This document shows, piece by piece, positions 33,023 to 42,496 of a stretch of DNA of 64,000 nt. The notes below the pieces were generated by a model. It ran no database searches and was not told where the DNA came from. It worked only from the letters and a program-made list of their open reading frames with translations. How positions within the stretch are numbered: the first letter of the stretch is position 1; each line of letters opens with the position of its first letter. The position numbers and the translations under genes were made by a program. Source of the stretch: Enterococcus saccharolyticus subsp. saccharolyticus (GTDB lineage Bacteria; Bacillota; Bacilli; Lactobacillales; Enterococcaceae); the NCBI RefSeq assembly GCF_029023825.1, contig NZ_CP118957.1, forward strand, positions 1,945,794 through 2,009,793, given 5' to 3'.

Positions 33023-34303
33023 ATGAATAAATTAAAAACGATGATGATTTCGGGAATTAGTCTTCCCTTGTATCTCTTTTTCATGGTTGTCATATTCAGT
33101 GCGATTGCCTTAGACAAATTGCCATTAAACATGGTTGGGATCACCATTTTACTGGTTGCCTTAGGACACCTGCTGTATTTCATTGGGGAAAAACTCCCGA
33201 TCATGAATTCTTATCTTGGCGGTGGGTCAGTTTTTACCCTGCTTGGTGCCACTCTTTTAGCCTCCTTCCATCTCGTACCCACGAAAGTCATTGACGCGGT
33301 CAGTGACTTCATGGGGGGCGGTTTTGGCTTTCTTGATTTCTATATTGCCGCTTTGATTTGCGGCTCGATTTTAGGTATGAACCGCAATTTGTTGGTGAAA
33401 GCTTCTACGAAATTCATTCCTGTTGCTTTGATCACCATGGTAATAGGCTTTTTCTCCGTCGGCCTTATCGGTATGCTGCTAGGCAATGGCTTTGCTGATT
33501 CGGTGATGTATGTGTCTCTACCAATGATGTCTGGCGGGATGGGTGCGGGAATCACCCCACTTTCACAAATTTATGCCGATGGCTTGGCAAACGGCAATCA
33601 AGCCGCTATCTTTTCTCAATTAGCTCCAGCAGTTACTTTCGGAAATATTCTTGCCATTATTGGTGCTTTATTTATCGCAAAGGCCTTTGCTAAAACCAAA
33701 TACAATGGCCATGGCACCCTGATCAATGCCACGAAAGAAGAATTAGAAAAACCAAAAATAACGCTTGATGCCCAACAAATCGGGGTTGGGATGCTGTTTT
33801 CCTTCTCACTGTTGGTCGTTGGTGCAATTTTAAGCGACTTTTTCCCTAAAATTCACGAGTATGCCTTTATGATCGTGATTGTCTTTATTCTGAAAGCCTT
33901 GAACATTGTCCCTAAGAAACTCGAAGATTCTGTGGTGATGTTCAACAATGTTGTAATGACGAATTTGACCCACGCGGTCTTGGCGGGGATTGGTTTGGCA
34001 TTGATTGATCTGTCAACATTGGCCTCTGCCTTTACTTGGCAATTTGTCGTACTTTGCCTAACCAGTGTCGTATCTATGGGGGCTGCCAGCTGGTTCTTCG
34101 GGATGGTATTGGGGATGTATCCCGTTGAAACCGCAATTGGCGCCGGTATGATCAACAACTCCATGGGGGGAACAGGTAATATAGCTGTATTGTCTGCCTC
34201 TGATAGAATGGAAATGATTGCTTTTGCCCAAATGGCCAACCGTTTATGCGGTGCAATCGTGCTAATTTTAGGTGGAATCTTGATCCGTTTCTTTTATTCT
34301 TGA
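33023..34303 (+). CDS. mleP: 2-hydroxycarboxylate transporter, malate carrier
   Basis: This is a 426-residue carrier of the 2HCT family with about 11 helices. Family motifs include YLGGGSVFTLLGATLL, a reentrant-loop signature MSGGMGAGITPLSQIYADG and a second loop GAGMINNSMGGTGNIAVLSAS, each with the GGxG signature. It exchanges malate for lactate or imports malate, creating proton motive force with the malolactic enzyme. It starts 13 bases after mleS, so one transcript is likely. A terminator follows. Confidence 0.9.
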   Translation: MNKLKTMMISGISLPLYLFFMVVIFSAIALDKLPLNMVGITILLVALGHLLYFIGEKLPIMNSYLGGGSVFTLLGATLLASFHLVPTKVIDAVSDFMGGGFGFLDFYIAALICGSILGMNRNLLVKASTKFIPVALITMVIGFFSVGLIGMLLGNGFADSVMYVSLPMMSGGMGAGITPLSQIYADGLANGNQAAIFSQLAPAVTFGNILAIIGALFIAKAFAKTKYNGHGTLINATKEELEKPKITLDAQQIGVGMLFSFSLLVVGAILSDFFPKIHEYAFMIVIVFILKALNIVPKKLEDSVVMFNNVVMTNLTHAVLAGIGLALIDLSTLASAFTWQFVVLCLTSVVSMGAASWFFGMVLGMYPVETAIGAGMINNSMGGTGNIAVLSASDRMEMIAFAQMANRLCGAIVLILGGILIRFFYS

Positions 34304-34326
34304 TCCGAAACAACATATGAAAAAAA

Positions 34327-34362
34327 GGTGCTGCTACGCATGAGACATAGCAGCACTTTTGT
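34327..34362 (+). terminator. Terminator of mleS-mleP
   Basis: GGTGCTGCTA pairs with TAGCAGCACT around an eleven-base loop and ends in TTTT. From here to 34545 there is a 52-codon open frame (34340-34498) overlapping the hairpin, which I do not consider supported. Confidence 0.85.
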
Positions 34363-34545
34363 TGCATTCATCAAACGTATTCACCAAATTAGTCAAACGA
34401 AGCGAACAAAGGTTCAGCCATTTACTCATAAAAGAGCCAATAAAATAGCTCATATCCTCTATCTCTACAAAGAGATTCGAGAATCAGAGCTAAAATAAAA
34501 AGCTAAAGAGAAACGTAAATAAATAAACCCCAAATTTCAAGAACA

Positions 34546-35697
34546 AGTTAGCCACTTTTTGAAAAACGTGAAAATCATGTGTTATCTGTAAGTTCCGATG
34601 TTGATTTGATAATGAGTTGCGGCATGGTAGTCTGGTTTGACGGGCTGGCTATGCCAGCTTGCCCAGACGATACCCATGGCGTAAGAGGCTCGTTGTCAAA
34701 TCAACTAACTACTTTATTTAGTTCTTGTTCAAAACAAGACTGGGGTGTCGCATAGTTTAAGATCTTTCTGGGTAGTTGATTCATTTTATTGGCAATTTGC
34801 TCGATTTCCTTTCGATGATAGCTGTCCATACTTTCGCCTTTGGGAATATATCTACAAATGATGCCATTGTGATTCTCGTTCGTTCCACGTTCGCAAGAAG
34901 TATACGGATGGGTAAAATAAATTTCTGTCAATCCATTTAACGTTTCTGACAACTGAGCGAACTCCGAACCATTATCAGCTGTAATCGAACGAAATACAGC
35001 GGAAAAATTGTTCCCATATTCTTTAGCTAATCGGTTGATGGCATAACTGACAGAGTCTGCATCTTTGGCATCAAGCACACGAATGATTTCAAAACGTGTT
35101 TTTCGTTCCGTTAAAGTTAAGAGTGCTGTTTCTGAACCATTCCGTTGACCAATGACTGTATCAATTTCAAAGTGACCAAATTCTTCACGTGTTTCAACAC
35201 TTGTCGGTCGTTCTTCGATACTCTTTCCAAGAACTTTTCGATTTTTTACCTGCTTGGTTTGTGCTGGTTTACGTGTTGTTTTCAACAGTTCGATAAAGTA
35301 CGCCAAAAAGGTACGGACTTGAAAAAATTTTTCTTTCCGATGGCATCGTTGTCGGTTGTTTCTATACCGATTTTGAGCAAATTCTGCATTATACTTGAAG
35401 AAATAATGACATTTCCCATTGCTCTTTTTCACTTGTTTCAATTTCCCACGCTTCAACTCATTGTTAATTGTTTGAGGAACCACATCTAACCTTTTGGCAA
35501 TTTGCCGATTGGATATTCCTTCGCTATGCCAAGCGGCAATTTTCCACGTTCAATGGCTGTTAGGTGCTGACCTTTTAAACGAGTTGTGGTAGTATTTGAA
35601 TACGTCATAGTGAAACTCTCCTTATTAGTTGGTGTCGGAACCCTAATAATACATGATTTTTCACTATGATGTTTTTTTATTTTTCAGGTGGCTAACT
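34546..35697 (-). mobile_element. IS30-family insertion sequence, about 1.15 kb
   Basis: The ends are imperfect inverted repeats. Both begin AGTTAGCCAC reading inward, and both contain GTGAAAA-type sequence followed by TCATGT at about 30-50 bases. The enclosed transposase is of the IS30 type. The element lies between the mle locus and an integrase fragment. No clear target duplication could be confirmed by eye. Confidence 0.8.
34701..35608 (-). pseudogene. IS30 family transposase with frameshift
   Basis: From the ATG at 35608 (MTYSNTTTTRLKGQHLTAIE) the frame is lost near 35540. Adding one A in GGAAAATTG restores KIAAWHSEGISNRQIAKRLD and then VVPQTINNELKRG, the HTH. The rest (260 residues) has the DDE catalytic set: HFEIDTVIGQRNGS, RSITADNGSEFAQL and ERGTNENHNGIICRYIPKG. 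Full length would be about 302 residues. The copy is probably inactive unless the shift is programmed or a sequencing error. Confidence 0.85.
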
Positions 35698-35736
35698 TGA
35701 TTATAAAATTCGCGAATCATAATTTGAAAAAAAATA

Positions 35737-36027
35737 TTGCAAGAAAATAAGTTAAACTACATTACGGTTCATGGCTTTCGTCACACCCATTGTAGCTTGT
35801 TATTTGAATCTGGTGCTTCCATCAAAGAAGTACAAGTACGTTTGGGTCATACGGACGTTCGAACTACTATGGATATTTACACCCATATCAGCGAACAGAA
35901 AAAAGAAGAAACGGCGGATCGTTTCGCCGATTATATGAACAAGTTATACGAGGAAGAGGAAGGGATGGTCAAAAGGATGGTCAAGGACAAAAAAAAGAGA
36001 ATATCCTCCGACAAGGATACTCTCTAA
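35737..36027 (+). pseudogene. Tyrosine recombinase (integrase), C-terminal fragment
   Basis: About 96 residues remain of a phage-type integrase: ITVHGFRHTHCSLLFESGAS (catalytic His-x-x-Arg), VQVRLGHTDVRTTMDIYTH (second His and nucleophile Tyr) and an acidic tail. The N-terminal and core domains, including the first catalytic Arg, are missing. The IS30 element lies 40 bases upstream, so its insertion or an associated deletion removed them. The last codons lie inside the rpmE2 terminator, suggesting that the parent element integrated at the 3' end of rpmE2. Confidence 0.85.
35989..36027 (-). terminator. Terminator of rpmE2, shared with the integrase end
   Basis: AGAGAGTATCC pairs with GGATATTCTCT around TTGTCGGA, with eight T on the minus strand. 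Confidence 0.88.
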
Positions 36028-36047
36028 AGTCTGATAAATCAGTTTTA

Positions 36048-36311
36048 TTATTCCGCAGCGTTTGCGTCTTTGAGACCGTATTTTTTGTTGAAACGGTCCA
36101 CACGTCCGTCTGCTTGAGTGAATTTTTGACGTCCAGTGTAGAATGGATGTGAGTCAGAAGTAACTTCGACACGGATTACTGGGTAAGTATTTCCGTCTTC
36201 CCATTCGATTGTTTCTTGTGAAGATTTAGTTGAACCTGACAAGAATTTAAAACCTGTTGTTGAGTCTAAAAACACTACTGGATGGTAATCTGGATGGATG
36301 TTTTCTTTCAT
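36048..36311 (-). CDS. rpmE2: 50S ribosomal protein bL31, type B
   Basis: This is an 87-residue bL31 paralog. It opens [20 protein letters not shown] and has [20 protein letters not shown], the family signature. It contains no Cys, so it is the zinc-independent type B form. It sits downstream of rho, as in other Firmicutes, separated by about 95 bases with its own Shine-Dalgarno (GGAGAGAAAG). Confidence 0.96.
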   Translation of the reverse strand: MKENIHPDYHPVVFLDSTTGFKFLSGSTKSSQETIEWEDGNTYPVIRVEVTSDSHPFYTGRQKFTQADGRVDRFNKKYGLKDANAAE

Positions 36312-36405
36312 TTTGCTTTCTCTCCTTTGCCCTGAATCATTTGCTGAGTCAGAGTTGATTTGTTTACAACGTTACTATCTTAACATGAGTTAAAATCATT
36401 TGCAA

Positions 36406-37701
36406 TTATCTTTTCACATTTCTTTTGACTCTTTTTTCATTAAACGTCACATCATGAAATGCTGCAAGAAATTCTTGATTGTTTTTGGTTTTCTTTAAGA
36501 ATTGAATGAATTGATCTGTATATTCCAAGGAATCTCCGGTCATATGATTGCGCAATCGCCATGTTTCTTCTAGTTGTTCGCTAGACATTAATAATTCTTC
36601 TTTGCGTGTACTTGATTTCTTCAAATCAATCGCAGGGAAAATGCGGCGTTCGGCTAGATTACGTGACAATTGTAGTTCCATATTGCCTGTTCCTTTAAAC
36701 TCTTCGTAAATCACATCGTCCATCCGGCTCCCCGTATCAACTAAAGCAGTCGCTAAAATAGTTAAGCTTCCACCTTCTTCAATGTTACGAGCTGCACCAA
36801 AGAATTTTTTTGGTTTGTACAACGCAGCTGGATCAATCCCACCACTTAACGTACGGCCACTTGGCGGAACAACTAAATTATACGCACGTGCTAAACGTGT
36901 GATGCTATCCATCAAAATAACCACATCACGTTTGTCTTCTACTAAACGCATCGCGCGTTCTAAGACTAATTCTGCCACACGTGTATGATTACTTGGTTGC
37001 AAATCAAAGGTAGAAGAAACAACATCACCTTTCACACTGCGTTCTAAGTCTGTCACTTCTTCTGGACGTTCGTCAATTAAGAGTACAATTAATTCCACAT
37101 CGGGATAATTTTCAGTAATCCCATTCGCAATTTCTTTTAAAATGCTGGTTTTCCCCGCTTTAGGCGGAGCGACAATGAGTCCGCGTTGCCCAAAACCGAC
37201 TGGTGAAAACATATCAATCATACGCGTCGATAAACGCCCTTTAGTTGTTTCTAATTTAATTTGTGTTTCTGGGTACAAAGGCGTAAGCGCTGGAAAATGC
37301 GGACGTTCTTTGGCTTCTTCAGGATTTTTCCCATTGACGCTTTCTACATGCATCAAACCATAATAACGTTCAGATTCTTTTGGTGGTCTTGCTTTTCCCG
37401 CAACTTTGTCCCCATTTCGTAAACCGAAACGACGAATTTGTGAGCTAGAGATATAAATATCTTCGGCACTTGGACCATAGTTAATTGGTCGCAAAAAGCC
37501 ATAACCTTCTTGACCAACAATATCTAGAATTCCTTCCATGTAGAAAAAGCCTTGCTTCTCCGCTTGCGCACGAATAACCGCTAAGGATAATTCTTTTTTG
37601 TTCATTTGACTATAATAAGGAATTTTGAATTCTTTTGCGTACGTATAGATTTCTTTTAATGTTTTATGATCTAACTCCGCCATTGTTAAATAGTCGCTCA
37701 T
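36406..37701 (-). CDS. rho: Transcription termination factor Rho
   Basis: This 431-residue hexameric RNA helicase ends transcription. The N-terminal helix bundle (MAELDHKTLKEIYTYAKEF) is followed by a cold-shock RNA-binding domain (GILDIVGQEGYGFLRPINYG) and the RecA-type motor with Walker A APPKAGKTS, Walker B VVILMDSITRLARAYN and the Q/R loop GRTLSGGIDPAALYKPKKFF. It overlaps neither neighbour but starts two bases before the murA stop, so the genes are likely cotranscribed. Confidence 0.97.
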   Translation of the reverse strand: MSDYLTMAELDHKTLKEIYTYAKEFKIPYYSQMNKKELSLAVIRAQAEKQGFFYMEGILDIVGQEGYGFLRPINYGPSAEDIYISSSQIRRFGLRNGDKVAGKARPPKESERYYGLMHVESVNGKNPEEAKERPHFPALTPLYPETQIKLETTKGRLSTRMIDMFSPVGFGQRGLIVAPPKAGKTSILKEIANGITENYPDVELIVLLIDERPEEVTDLERSVKGDVVSSTFDLQPSNHTRVAELVLERAMRLVEDKRDVVILMDSITRLARAYNLVVPPSGRTLSGGIDPAALYKPKKFFGAARNIEEGGSLTILATALVDTGSRMDDVIYEEFKGTGNMELQLSRNLAERRIFPAIDLKKSSTRKEELLMSSEQLEETWRLRNHMTGDSLEYTDQFIQFLKKTKNNQEFLAAFHDVTFNEKRVKRNVKR

Positions 37702-37703
37702 AC

Positions 37704-38963
37704 TTACTCCTCTACCATCTCGATCTCGGCACCTAAAGCCGTTAATTTCTCAATAATATTGTCATAACCACGTAAAATGTATTCTACTTTACTAATCTTC
37801 GTTGTACCTTCTGCCATCAAACCGGCAATGACCAAACATGCACCTGCACGTAAATCAGAAGCAACCACTTCTGCCCCACGTAATTCACTTGGTCCTTCGA
37901 CAAACATTATATTCCCTTCGATTGAGGCGGTTGCGCCCATGCGTACCAATTCTGGAATATGGTTCACGCGTTGTTGATAAATCGTATCGGTAACTTCAGA
38001 TTTCCCTTGAGCTTTTAAGAGTAATGGTGTGATTGGTTGTTGTAAATCTGTCGCAAAACCAGGGTATGGATATGTTTTGACAACAGCTGATTTTAAGTTT
38101 TTAGAAGGATGAACATAAATGCTATCTTCGCTGATATCCATCGCTACACCAATTTCTTCTAATTTAGAGATGAAGCTATCTAGATGCTCATAAATCACGT
38201 TTTTAACGGTAATTCCATCGCCTGCTGCAGCTGCCAACGATAAATACGTACCAGCTTCAATACGGTCAGGAATAATTGAATGGCGACAACCATGCAATTC
38301 TTTTACACCATCGATACGAATTTCATCGGTACCAGCACCACGGATTTTCGCACCCATATTATTTAATAAGGTCGCAACATCAATAATTTCTGGTTCTCTA
38401 GCAGCATTTTCAATCACTGTACGTCCTTCTGCTTTGACCGCAGCTAACATAATATTGATTGTTGCGCCAATTGATACCATATCTAAGAAAATACGGTCAC
38501 CTTGCAATCCTTCTTCTGGTGCACGTAAATACATCGCGCCGTGTTCATTGGTCACTTGCGCGCCTAATGCTTCAAATCCTTTTACATGTAAGTTGATTGG
38601 ACGAGGTCCTAAATAGCATCCTCCAGGTAGCCCAACGACACCTTCCCCAAATTTACCAAGTAACGCACCCATAAAGTAATACGAAGCACGCAAACTATTA
38701 ATTTTTCCACTTGGCATTGGAATAGATACAATTCCTGTTGGGTCAATTTCTAATTCATTATTGGCAAATTTTGTTTTAACACCCATAATTTCTAAAATTT
38801 CAATTAATGAATGAACATCTTGAATATCTGGTACACCTTCCAAAATAACTGGAGAATCCGCTAAAATTGCTGCAGGAATTAATGCAACCGCACTATTTTT
38901 CGCTCCACTAATTGTTACTTCTCCAGACAATGGACGATTACCATGAATGACTATTTTTTTCAT
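37704..38963 (-). CDS. murA: UDP-N-acetylglucosamine 1-carboxyvinyltransferase (second MurA type)
   Basis: This 419-residue EPSP-fold enzyme transfers enolpyruvate from PEP to UDP-GlcNAc, the first committed step of peptidoglycan synthesis. [19 protein letters not shown] carries the active-site Lys and Asn. The catalytic, fosfomycin-target Cys is in [15 protein letters not shown] (about residue 117). [11 protein letters not shown] follows near the C-terminus. The position next to fba and rho is that of MurZ/MurAB rather than the copy near the atp operon, so this is probably one of two MurA enzymes. Confidence 0.94.
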   Translation of the reverse strand: MKKIVIHGNRPLSGEVTISGAKNSAVALIPAAILADSPVILEGVPDIQDVHSLIEILEIMGVKTKFANNELEIDPTGIVSIPMPSGKINSLRASYYFMGALLGKFGEGVVGLPGGCYLGPRPINLHVKGFEALGAQVTNEHGAMYLRAPEEGLQGDRIFLDMVSIGATINIMLAAVKAEGRTVIENAAREPEIIDVATLLNNMGAKIRGAGTDEIRIDGVKELHGCRHSIIPDRIEAGTYLSLAAAAGDGITVKNVIYEHLDSFISKLEEIGVAMDISEDSIYVHPSKNLKSAVVKTYPYPGFATDLQQPITPLLLKAQGKSEVTDTIYQQRVNHIPELVRMGATASIEGNIMFVEGPSELRGAEVVASDLRAGACLVIAGLMAEGTTKISKVEYILRGYDNIIEKLTALGAEIEMVEE

Positions 38964-39033
38964 ATATTTTCACCTATTTATTTTTCAAATTTAGATACAC
39001 ATCATTTTTGATTTTACCATAATTCACAAGAAT

Positions 39034-39082
39034 AAAAAAGGCGCTACCTCTCTTCTTTACCTTAAGCATAGGCAGCGCTTTA
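39034..39082 (-). terminator. Hairpin upstream of murA with minus-strand T-run
   Basis: AAAGCGCTGCCT pairs with AGGTAGCGCCTTT around 20 bases, then six T on the minus strand. It would stop minus-strand read-through ahead of murA. Confidence 0.65.
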
Positions 39083-39117
39083 AAAATTTGCTAGTATTAT
39101 ATTAAAGGAGTGTTGTT

Positions 39118-39495
39118 ATGACTAGACAAAAAATCACCAAAGAACGCAATGGCGACATCTATTGTTCTTTGAGAGTGGACACTATCAAAGCCTACAAACA
39201 ATTACGAGCCGAATTGCATCGCCAACAATTTCAGCATTCACAAACTCTTATTATGGCGCCTATTGATGAACAGGTACTAAGACAGCTTGGTCAAAGGATT
39301 GTCTTAGAATTTCTGTTAGTGATTATTCATAACTGTCGTCTCTATCAATACGCCATTCATCCAATCTCTGAGGAATTACCGACTACGTATCGTTTTAGTG
39401 ACCAACATAAAATTTATGTTCATCCCGATTATCTCGAATTGTATCTGCAACCAGATTCCTTACCTCCGTATTCTTCTTTTCAAATTATGGCATAA
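39118..39495 (+). CDS. Hypothetical protein, 125 residues
   Basis: I do not recognise a family. The protein is soluble, rich in Gln, Tyr and Leu, and has a central hydrophobic helix (LGQRIVLEFLLVIIHNCRLYQYA) too charged at its ends to be a sure membrane segment. AAAGGAG lies eight bases before the ATG and a terminator follows, so it is likely expressed. It is the only plus-strand gene within the murA-fba-pyrG core block, suggesting insertion between conserved genes. Confidence 0.65.
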   Translation: MTRQKITKERNGDIYCSLRVDTIKAYKQLRAELHRQQFQHSQTLIMAPIDEQVLRQLGQRIVLEFLLVIIHNCRLYQYAIHPISEELPTTYRFSDQHKIYVHPDYLELYLQPDSLPPYSSFQIMA

Positions 39496-39498
39496 TAA

Positions 39499-39534
39499 AA
39501 ACCCCTTAGAACTAATGTTCTAAGAGGTTTTTTG
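39499..39534. terminator. Bidirectional terminator
   Basis: AAACCCCTTAGAAC pairs with GTTCTAAGAGGTTT around TAAT, with six T on the plus strand and AAAA on the other. It separates the hypothetical gene from fba. Confidence 0.9.
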
Positions 39535-39545
39535 TTTACGTTTAA

Positions 39546-40415
39546 TTAAGCTTTATCAGCTGAACCGAACCATTCAATGTGTTCAATTGCATCTTTAACG
39601 ATAGCAGCTTTACCTGGTGCTAATAATTTACGAGGGTCAAAACCTTTTCCTTCTAAATCTTTGCCAGCTTCAATGTATTCACGAGTTGCTTTAGCAAATG
39701 ATAATTGGAATTCAGTATTTACGTTAATTTTAGAAACACCCATTGAGATTGCTTTTTCGATTTGTTCTTGAGGGATACCTGATCCACCGTGTAATACTAA
39801 TGGTACTTCTTGACCTACAGCATCAGCGATAGCTTGTAAGTGGTCAAATGCTAAACCAGTCCAGTTTTCTGGGTAAGCACCGTGGATGTTACCGATACCG
39901 CATGCTAAGAAGTCAATACCAGTGTTAACCATTTGTACACATTCGTCGATGTCAGCTAATTCGCCAGAACCGATGATTCCATCTTCTTCTCCGCCGATTG
40001 AACCAACTTCACACTCTACAGAAACACCTTTAGCATGTGCTTTTTCAACAACGTCTTTAGCTAATTTTAGGTTTTCTTCAAATGGTAAGTGAGAACCATC
40101 AAACATAACTGAAGTATATCCAGCTTCGATACATTCTAATGCATCATCGTATTCACCATGGTCTAAGTGTAATACTACTGGTACAGTGATGTTCATTGAT
40201 TCAATTAAATCTTCAACCATGTGTACGACTAATTTGTAACCACCCATGTATTTTGCAGCACCCATAGAAGTTTGGATTAATACTGGAGCGTTTTTCGCTT
40301 GAGCAGCTTCAAGAATTGCTTGAGTCCATTCTAAGTTGTTTGTATTGTACGCACCTACAGCATAACCGCCTTGGCGAGCTGCCTTAAAGATTTCAGTACC
40401 TGATACTAATGGCAT
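39546..40415 (-). CDS. fba: Class II fructose-bisphosphate aldolase
   Basis: This is a 289-residue zinc-dependent aldolase of glycolysis, cleaving fructose 1,6-bisphosphate to DHAP and GAP. Zinc ligands lie in VPVVLHLDHGEYDD, ECEVGSIGGEEDG, and the His of GNIHGAYPEN and VLHGGSGIP. INVNTEFQLSF is a phosphate-binding segment. The surrounding gene order pyrG-fba-murA-rho-rpmE2 resembles that of Bacillus. AGGAGG precedes the ATG. Confidence 0.96.
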   Translation of the reverse strand: MPLVSGTEIFKAARQGGYAVGAYNTNNLEWTQAILEAAQAKNAPVLIQTSMGAAKYMGGYKLVVHMVEDLIESMNITVPVVLHLDHGEYDDALECIEAGYTSVMFDGSHLPFEENLKLAKDVVEKAHAKGVSVECEVGSIGGEEDGIIGSGELADIDECVQMVNTGIDFLACGIGNIHGAYPENWTGLAFDHLQAIADAVGQEVPLVLHGGSGIPQEQIEKAISMGVSKINVNTEFQLSFAKATREYIEAGKDLEGKGFDPRKLLAPGKAAIVKDAIEHIEWFGSADKA

Positions 40416-40654
40416 AATAATTTCCTCCTAAGTTTTATAAAAACTTTATTTGTTAAGACTTGCTTAACCAACGCTATCATTTTAGCAAATATTTATAGAT
40501 TTTTCTACTAAAACTATGCATTTCTCTGGATTTTTCACTTTTTAATTTTTTTAAATAGACAACAAGAGCGAAAATTTTCTGAAAGAATGTGAGTAATACT
40601 ACAAATTCTTGCTTTTTAAATAACTAAAAAACCCAATCTTTCTCTCATTATTTT

Positions 40655-42256
40655 TTATTTATTTTCTAATGAAGCATCAACGAAAGCTTGGATTAAACGT
40701 TGTGGACGATTTGGGCGAGAAATTAACTCTGGATGGAATTGACATGCCACAAAGAATTTATTTTCCGGAAACTCCACGATTTCTACTAAACGGTTATCTG
40801 GTGAAACGCCAGAGAAGACTAACCCTTTTTCTTCAAACTGTTCACGGTAATCATTGTTAAATTCATAACGATGACGATGACGTTCTTGAACCACTGATTC
40901 ATCGTTGTATGCTGCAGCTGTTTTGGTCCCTGCTTTTAATTGACAAGGATACAACCCTAAACGTAAAGTTCCACCTAAGTTTTCCACATTTTCTTGGTCA
41001 GCCATTAAATCGATAATGTTATGCGGTGTGTTTGGATCGGTTTCAGCTGAATGGGCACCGTCTAAACCAACGACATTTCGAGCGAATTCCACACATGCTA
41101 ATTGCATCCCTAAACAAATCCCTAAGAATGGCACGTCATTTTCACGGGCATAGCGAATCGCTTCAATTTTCCCTTCAATCCCACGATCACCAAAGCCACC
41201 CGGTACTAAGATACCATCTGCCTCTTTTAATTGTGCTGCCACGTTCTCAGCTGTAATTTCTGCAGCATTCACCCAATCAATATCAATATCAGCGTCGTCA
41301 GCAAAACCAGCATGTTTTAATGCTTCAACGACAGATAAATACGCATCTGGTAATTCCACATATTTACCAACTAAAGCAATACGTACCGATTTTTTCAAGT
41401 TCAATACTTTTTCTTCTAATGCTTGCCATTCAGTCATGTCCGCTTCTGGTGCATCGATTTTTAAGTAATCACAGACAATTTGGTCCATTTTTTGTTTTTG
41501 TAAGTTCAATGGAATCGAATAAAGAGTATCCACATCCAGCGATTCAATCACCGCTTCTGGTGCTACATCACAAAATTGAGCTAATTTATCTTTTGTTCCT
41601 TGAGAAACAGGTTGTTCCGTACGTACCACTAAGATATTTGGTTGAATCCCTAAGCTACGTAATTCTTTTACACTATGTTGGGTTGGTTTAGTTTTCATTT
41701 CGCCGGCTGCTTTTAAGTAAGGAATCAATGTGGTATGAATGTACAACACATTATCGCTACCCACATCTGCTTTCATTTGGCGTAAAGCTTCTAAGAACGG
41801 TAAAGATTCAATATCGCCCACTGTCCCACCGACTTCAGTAATAATAATATCGGCATCTGTGGTTGTTGCAGCACGCATAATTTTATCTTTAATTTCATTT
41901 GTAATATGAGGAATGACTTGCACCGTTGCGCCCAAATATTCCCCTTTACGTTCTTTGCGCAACACTTCAGAATATACTTTCCCTGTTGTCACGTTGGAGT
42001 ATTGGTTTAAATTAATATCAATAAAGCGCTCGTAATGACCTAAATCCAAATCTGTTTCTGCGCCATCATCCGTTACAAAAACCTCTCCATGTTGGTAAGG
42101 ACTCATTGTTCCAGGATCGACATTAATGTATGGATCAAATTTTTGAATCGTTACGTTCAAGCCACGGTTTTTTAATAAACGTCCTAAAGATGCTGCGACA
42201 ATTCCTTTACCAATGGAAGAAACAACACCGCCAGTTACAAAAATATATTTCGTCAT
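40655..42256 (-). CDS. pyrG: CTP synthase
   Basis: This 533-residue enzyme aminates UTP to CTP using glutamine. The N-terminal synthetase begins [20 protein letters not shown] and includes [20 protein letters not shown]. The C-terminal glutamine amidotransferase (from about 300) has the nucleophile in [18 protein letters not shown] and the His-Glu of [11 protein letters not shown]. It is preceded by a GGGC-start attenuator leader, so CTP-responsive control is expected. Confidence 0.97.
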   Translation of the reverse strand: MTKYIFVTGGVVSSIGKGIVAASLGRLLKNRGLNVTIQKFDPYINVDPGTMSPYQHGEVFVTDDGAETDLDLGHYERFIDINLNQYSNVTTGKVYSEVLRKERKGEYLGATVQVIPHITNEIKDKIMRAATTTDADIIITEVGGTVGDIESLPFLEALRQMKADVGSDNVLYIHTTLIPYLKAAGEMKTKPTQHSVKELRSLGIQPNILVVRTEQPVSQGTKDKLAQFCDVAPEAVIESLDVDTLYSIPLNLQKQKMDQIVCDYLKIDAPEADMTEWQALEEKVLNLKKSVRIALVGKYVELPDAYLSVVEALKHAGFADDADIDIDWVNAAEITAENVAAQLKEADGILVPGGFGDRGIEGKIEAIRYARENDVPFLGICLGMQLACVEFARNVVGLDGAHSAETDPNTPHNIIDLMADQENVENLGGTLRLGLYPCQLKAGTKTAAAYNDESVVQERHRHRYEFNNDYREQFEEKGLVFSGVSPDNRLVEIVEFPENKFFVACQFHPELISRPNRPQRLIQAFVDASLENK

Positions 42257-42309
42257 AAATAAAACTCCTTCGCGTTATTTTTTAAAGGGTTGCACTAAAA
42301 ATACAAAAA

Positions 42310-42416
42310 GCTCCCTATTCAAGTAATAACTCGAATAGGGAGCGTATAAACGAATGAATCGACTCTTCAAAAGAGTGCCCAAACAGTATGATAAACACTT
42401 TCAAGCGATTTGTCAA
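42310..42416 (-). promoter_or_regulatory. pyrG promoter and CTP-sensitive attenuator leader
   Basis: On the minus strand, TTGACA (42416-42411), a 17-base spacer and TATCAT (42393-42388) are followed seven bases later by GGGC (42380-42377). This is the start-site sequence at which low CTP causes repeated G addition in Bacillus pyrG. A terminator GCTCCCTATTC/GAATAGGGAGC (42353-42310) with five T follows, its 5' arm carrying CUCCCU that poly-G could capture. The mechanism is known from Bacillus and inferred here from sequence. Confidence 0.85.
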
Positions 42417-42452
42417 TCGTTATATTAATTTTTTCAGGAAAATTTCTGAAAA

Positions 42453-42489
42453 AGATTAAAAGAAGTCACAAGCGGACTTCTTTTAATCT
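42453..42489 (-). terminator. Terminator of glnA
   Basis: AGATTAAAAGAAGTC pairs with GACTTCTTTTAATCT around seven bases, followed by TTTTTC on the minus strand. Confidence 0.92.
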
Positions 42490-42496
42490 CCTGTTA

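Noticed and set aside
34340-34498. 52-codon frame after mleP (MRHSSTFVAFIK...)
   Set aside because: Its start is inside the mle terminator and it has no ribosome site. The Lys-rich sequence has no recognised family. It might be a trace of a lost gene, but support is too weak.
34701-35608. Programmed -1 frameshift in the IS30 transposase
   Set aside because: IS30 elements normally use one continuous frame and the site lacks a typical slippery heptamer with a following structure. A deletion is simpler.
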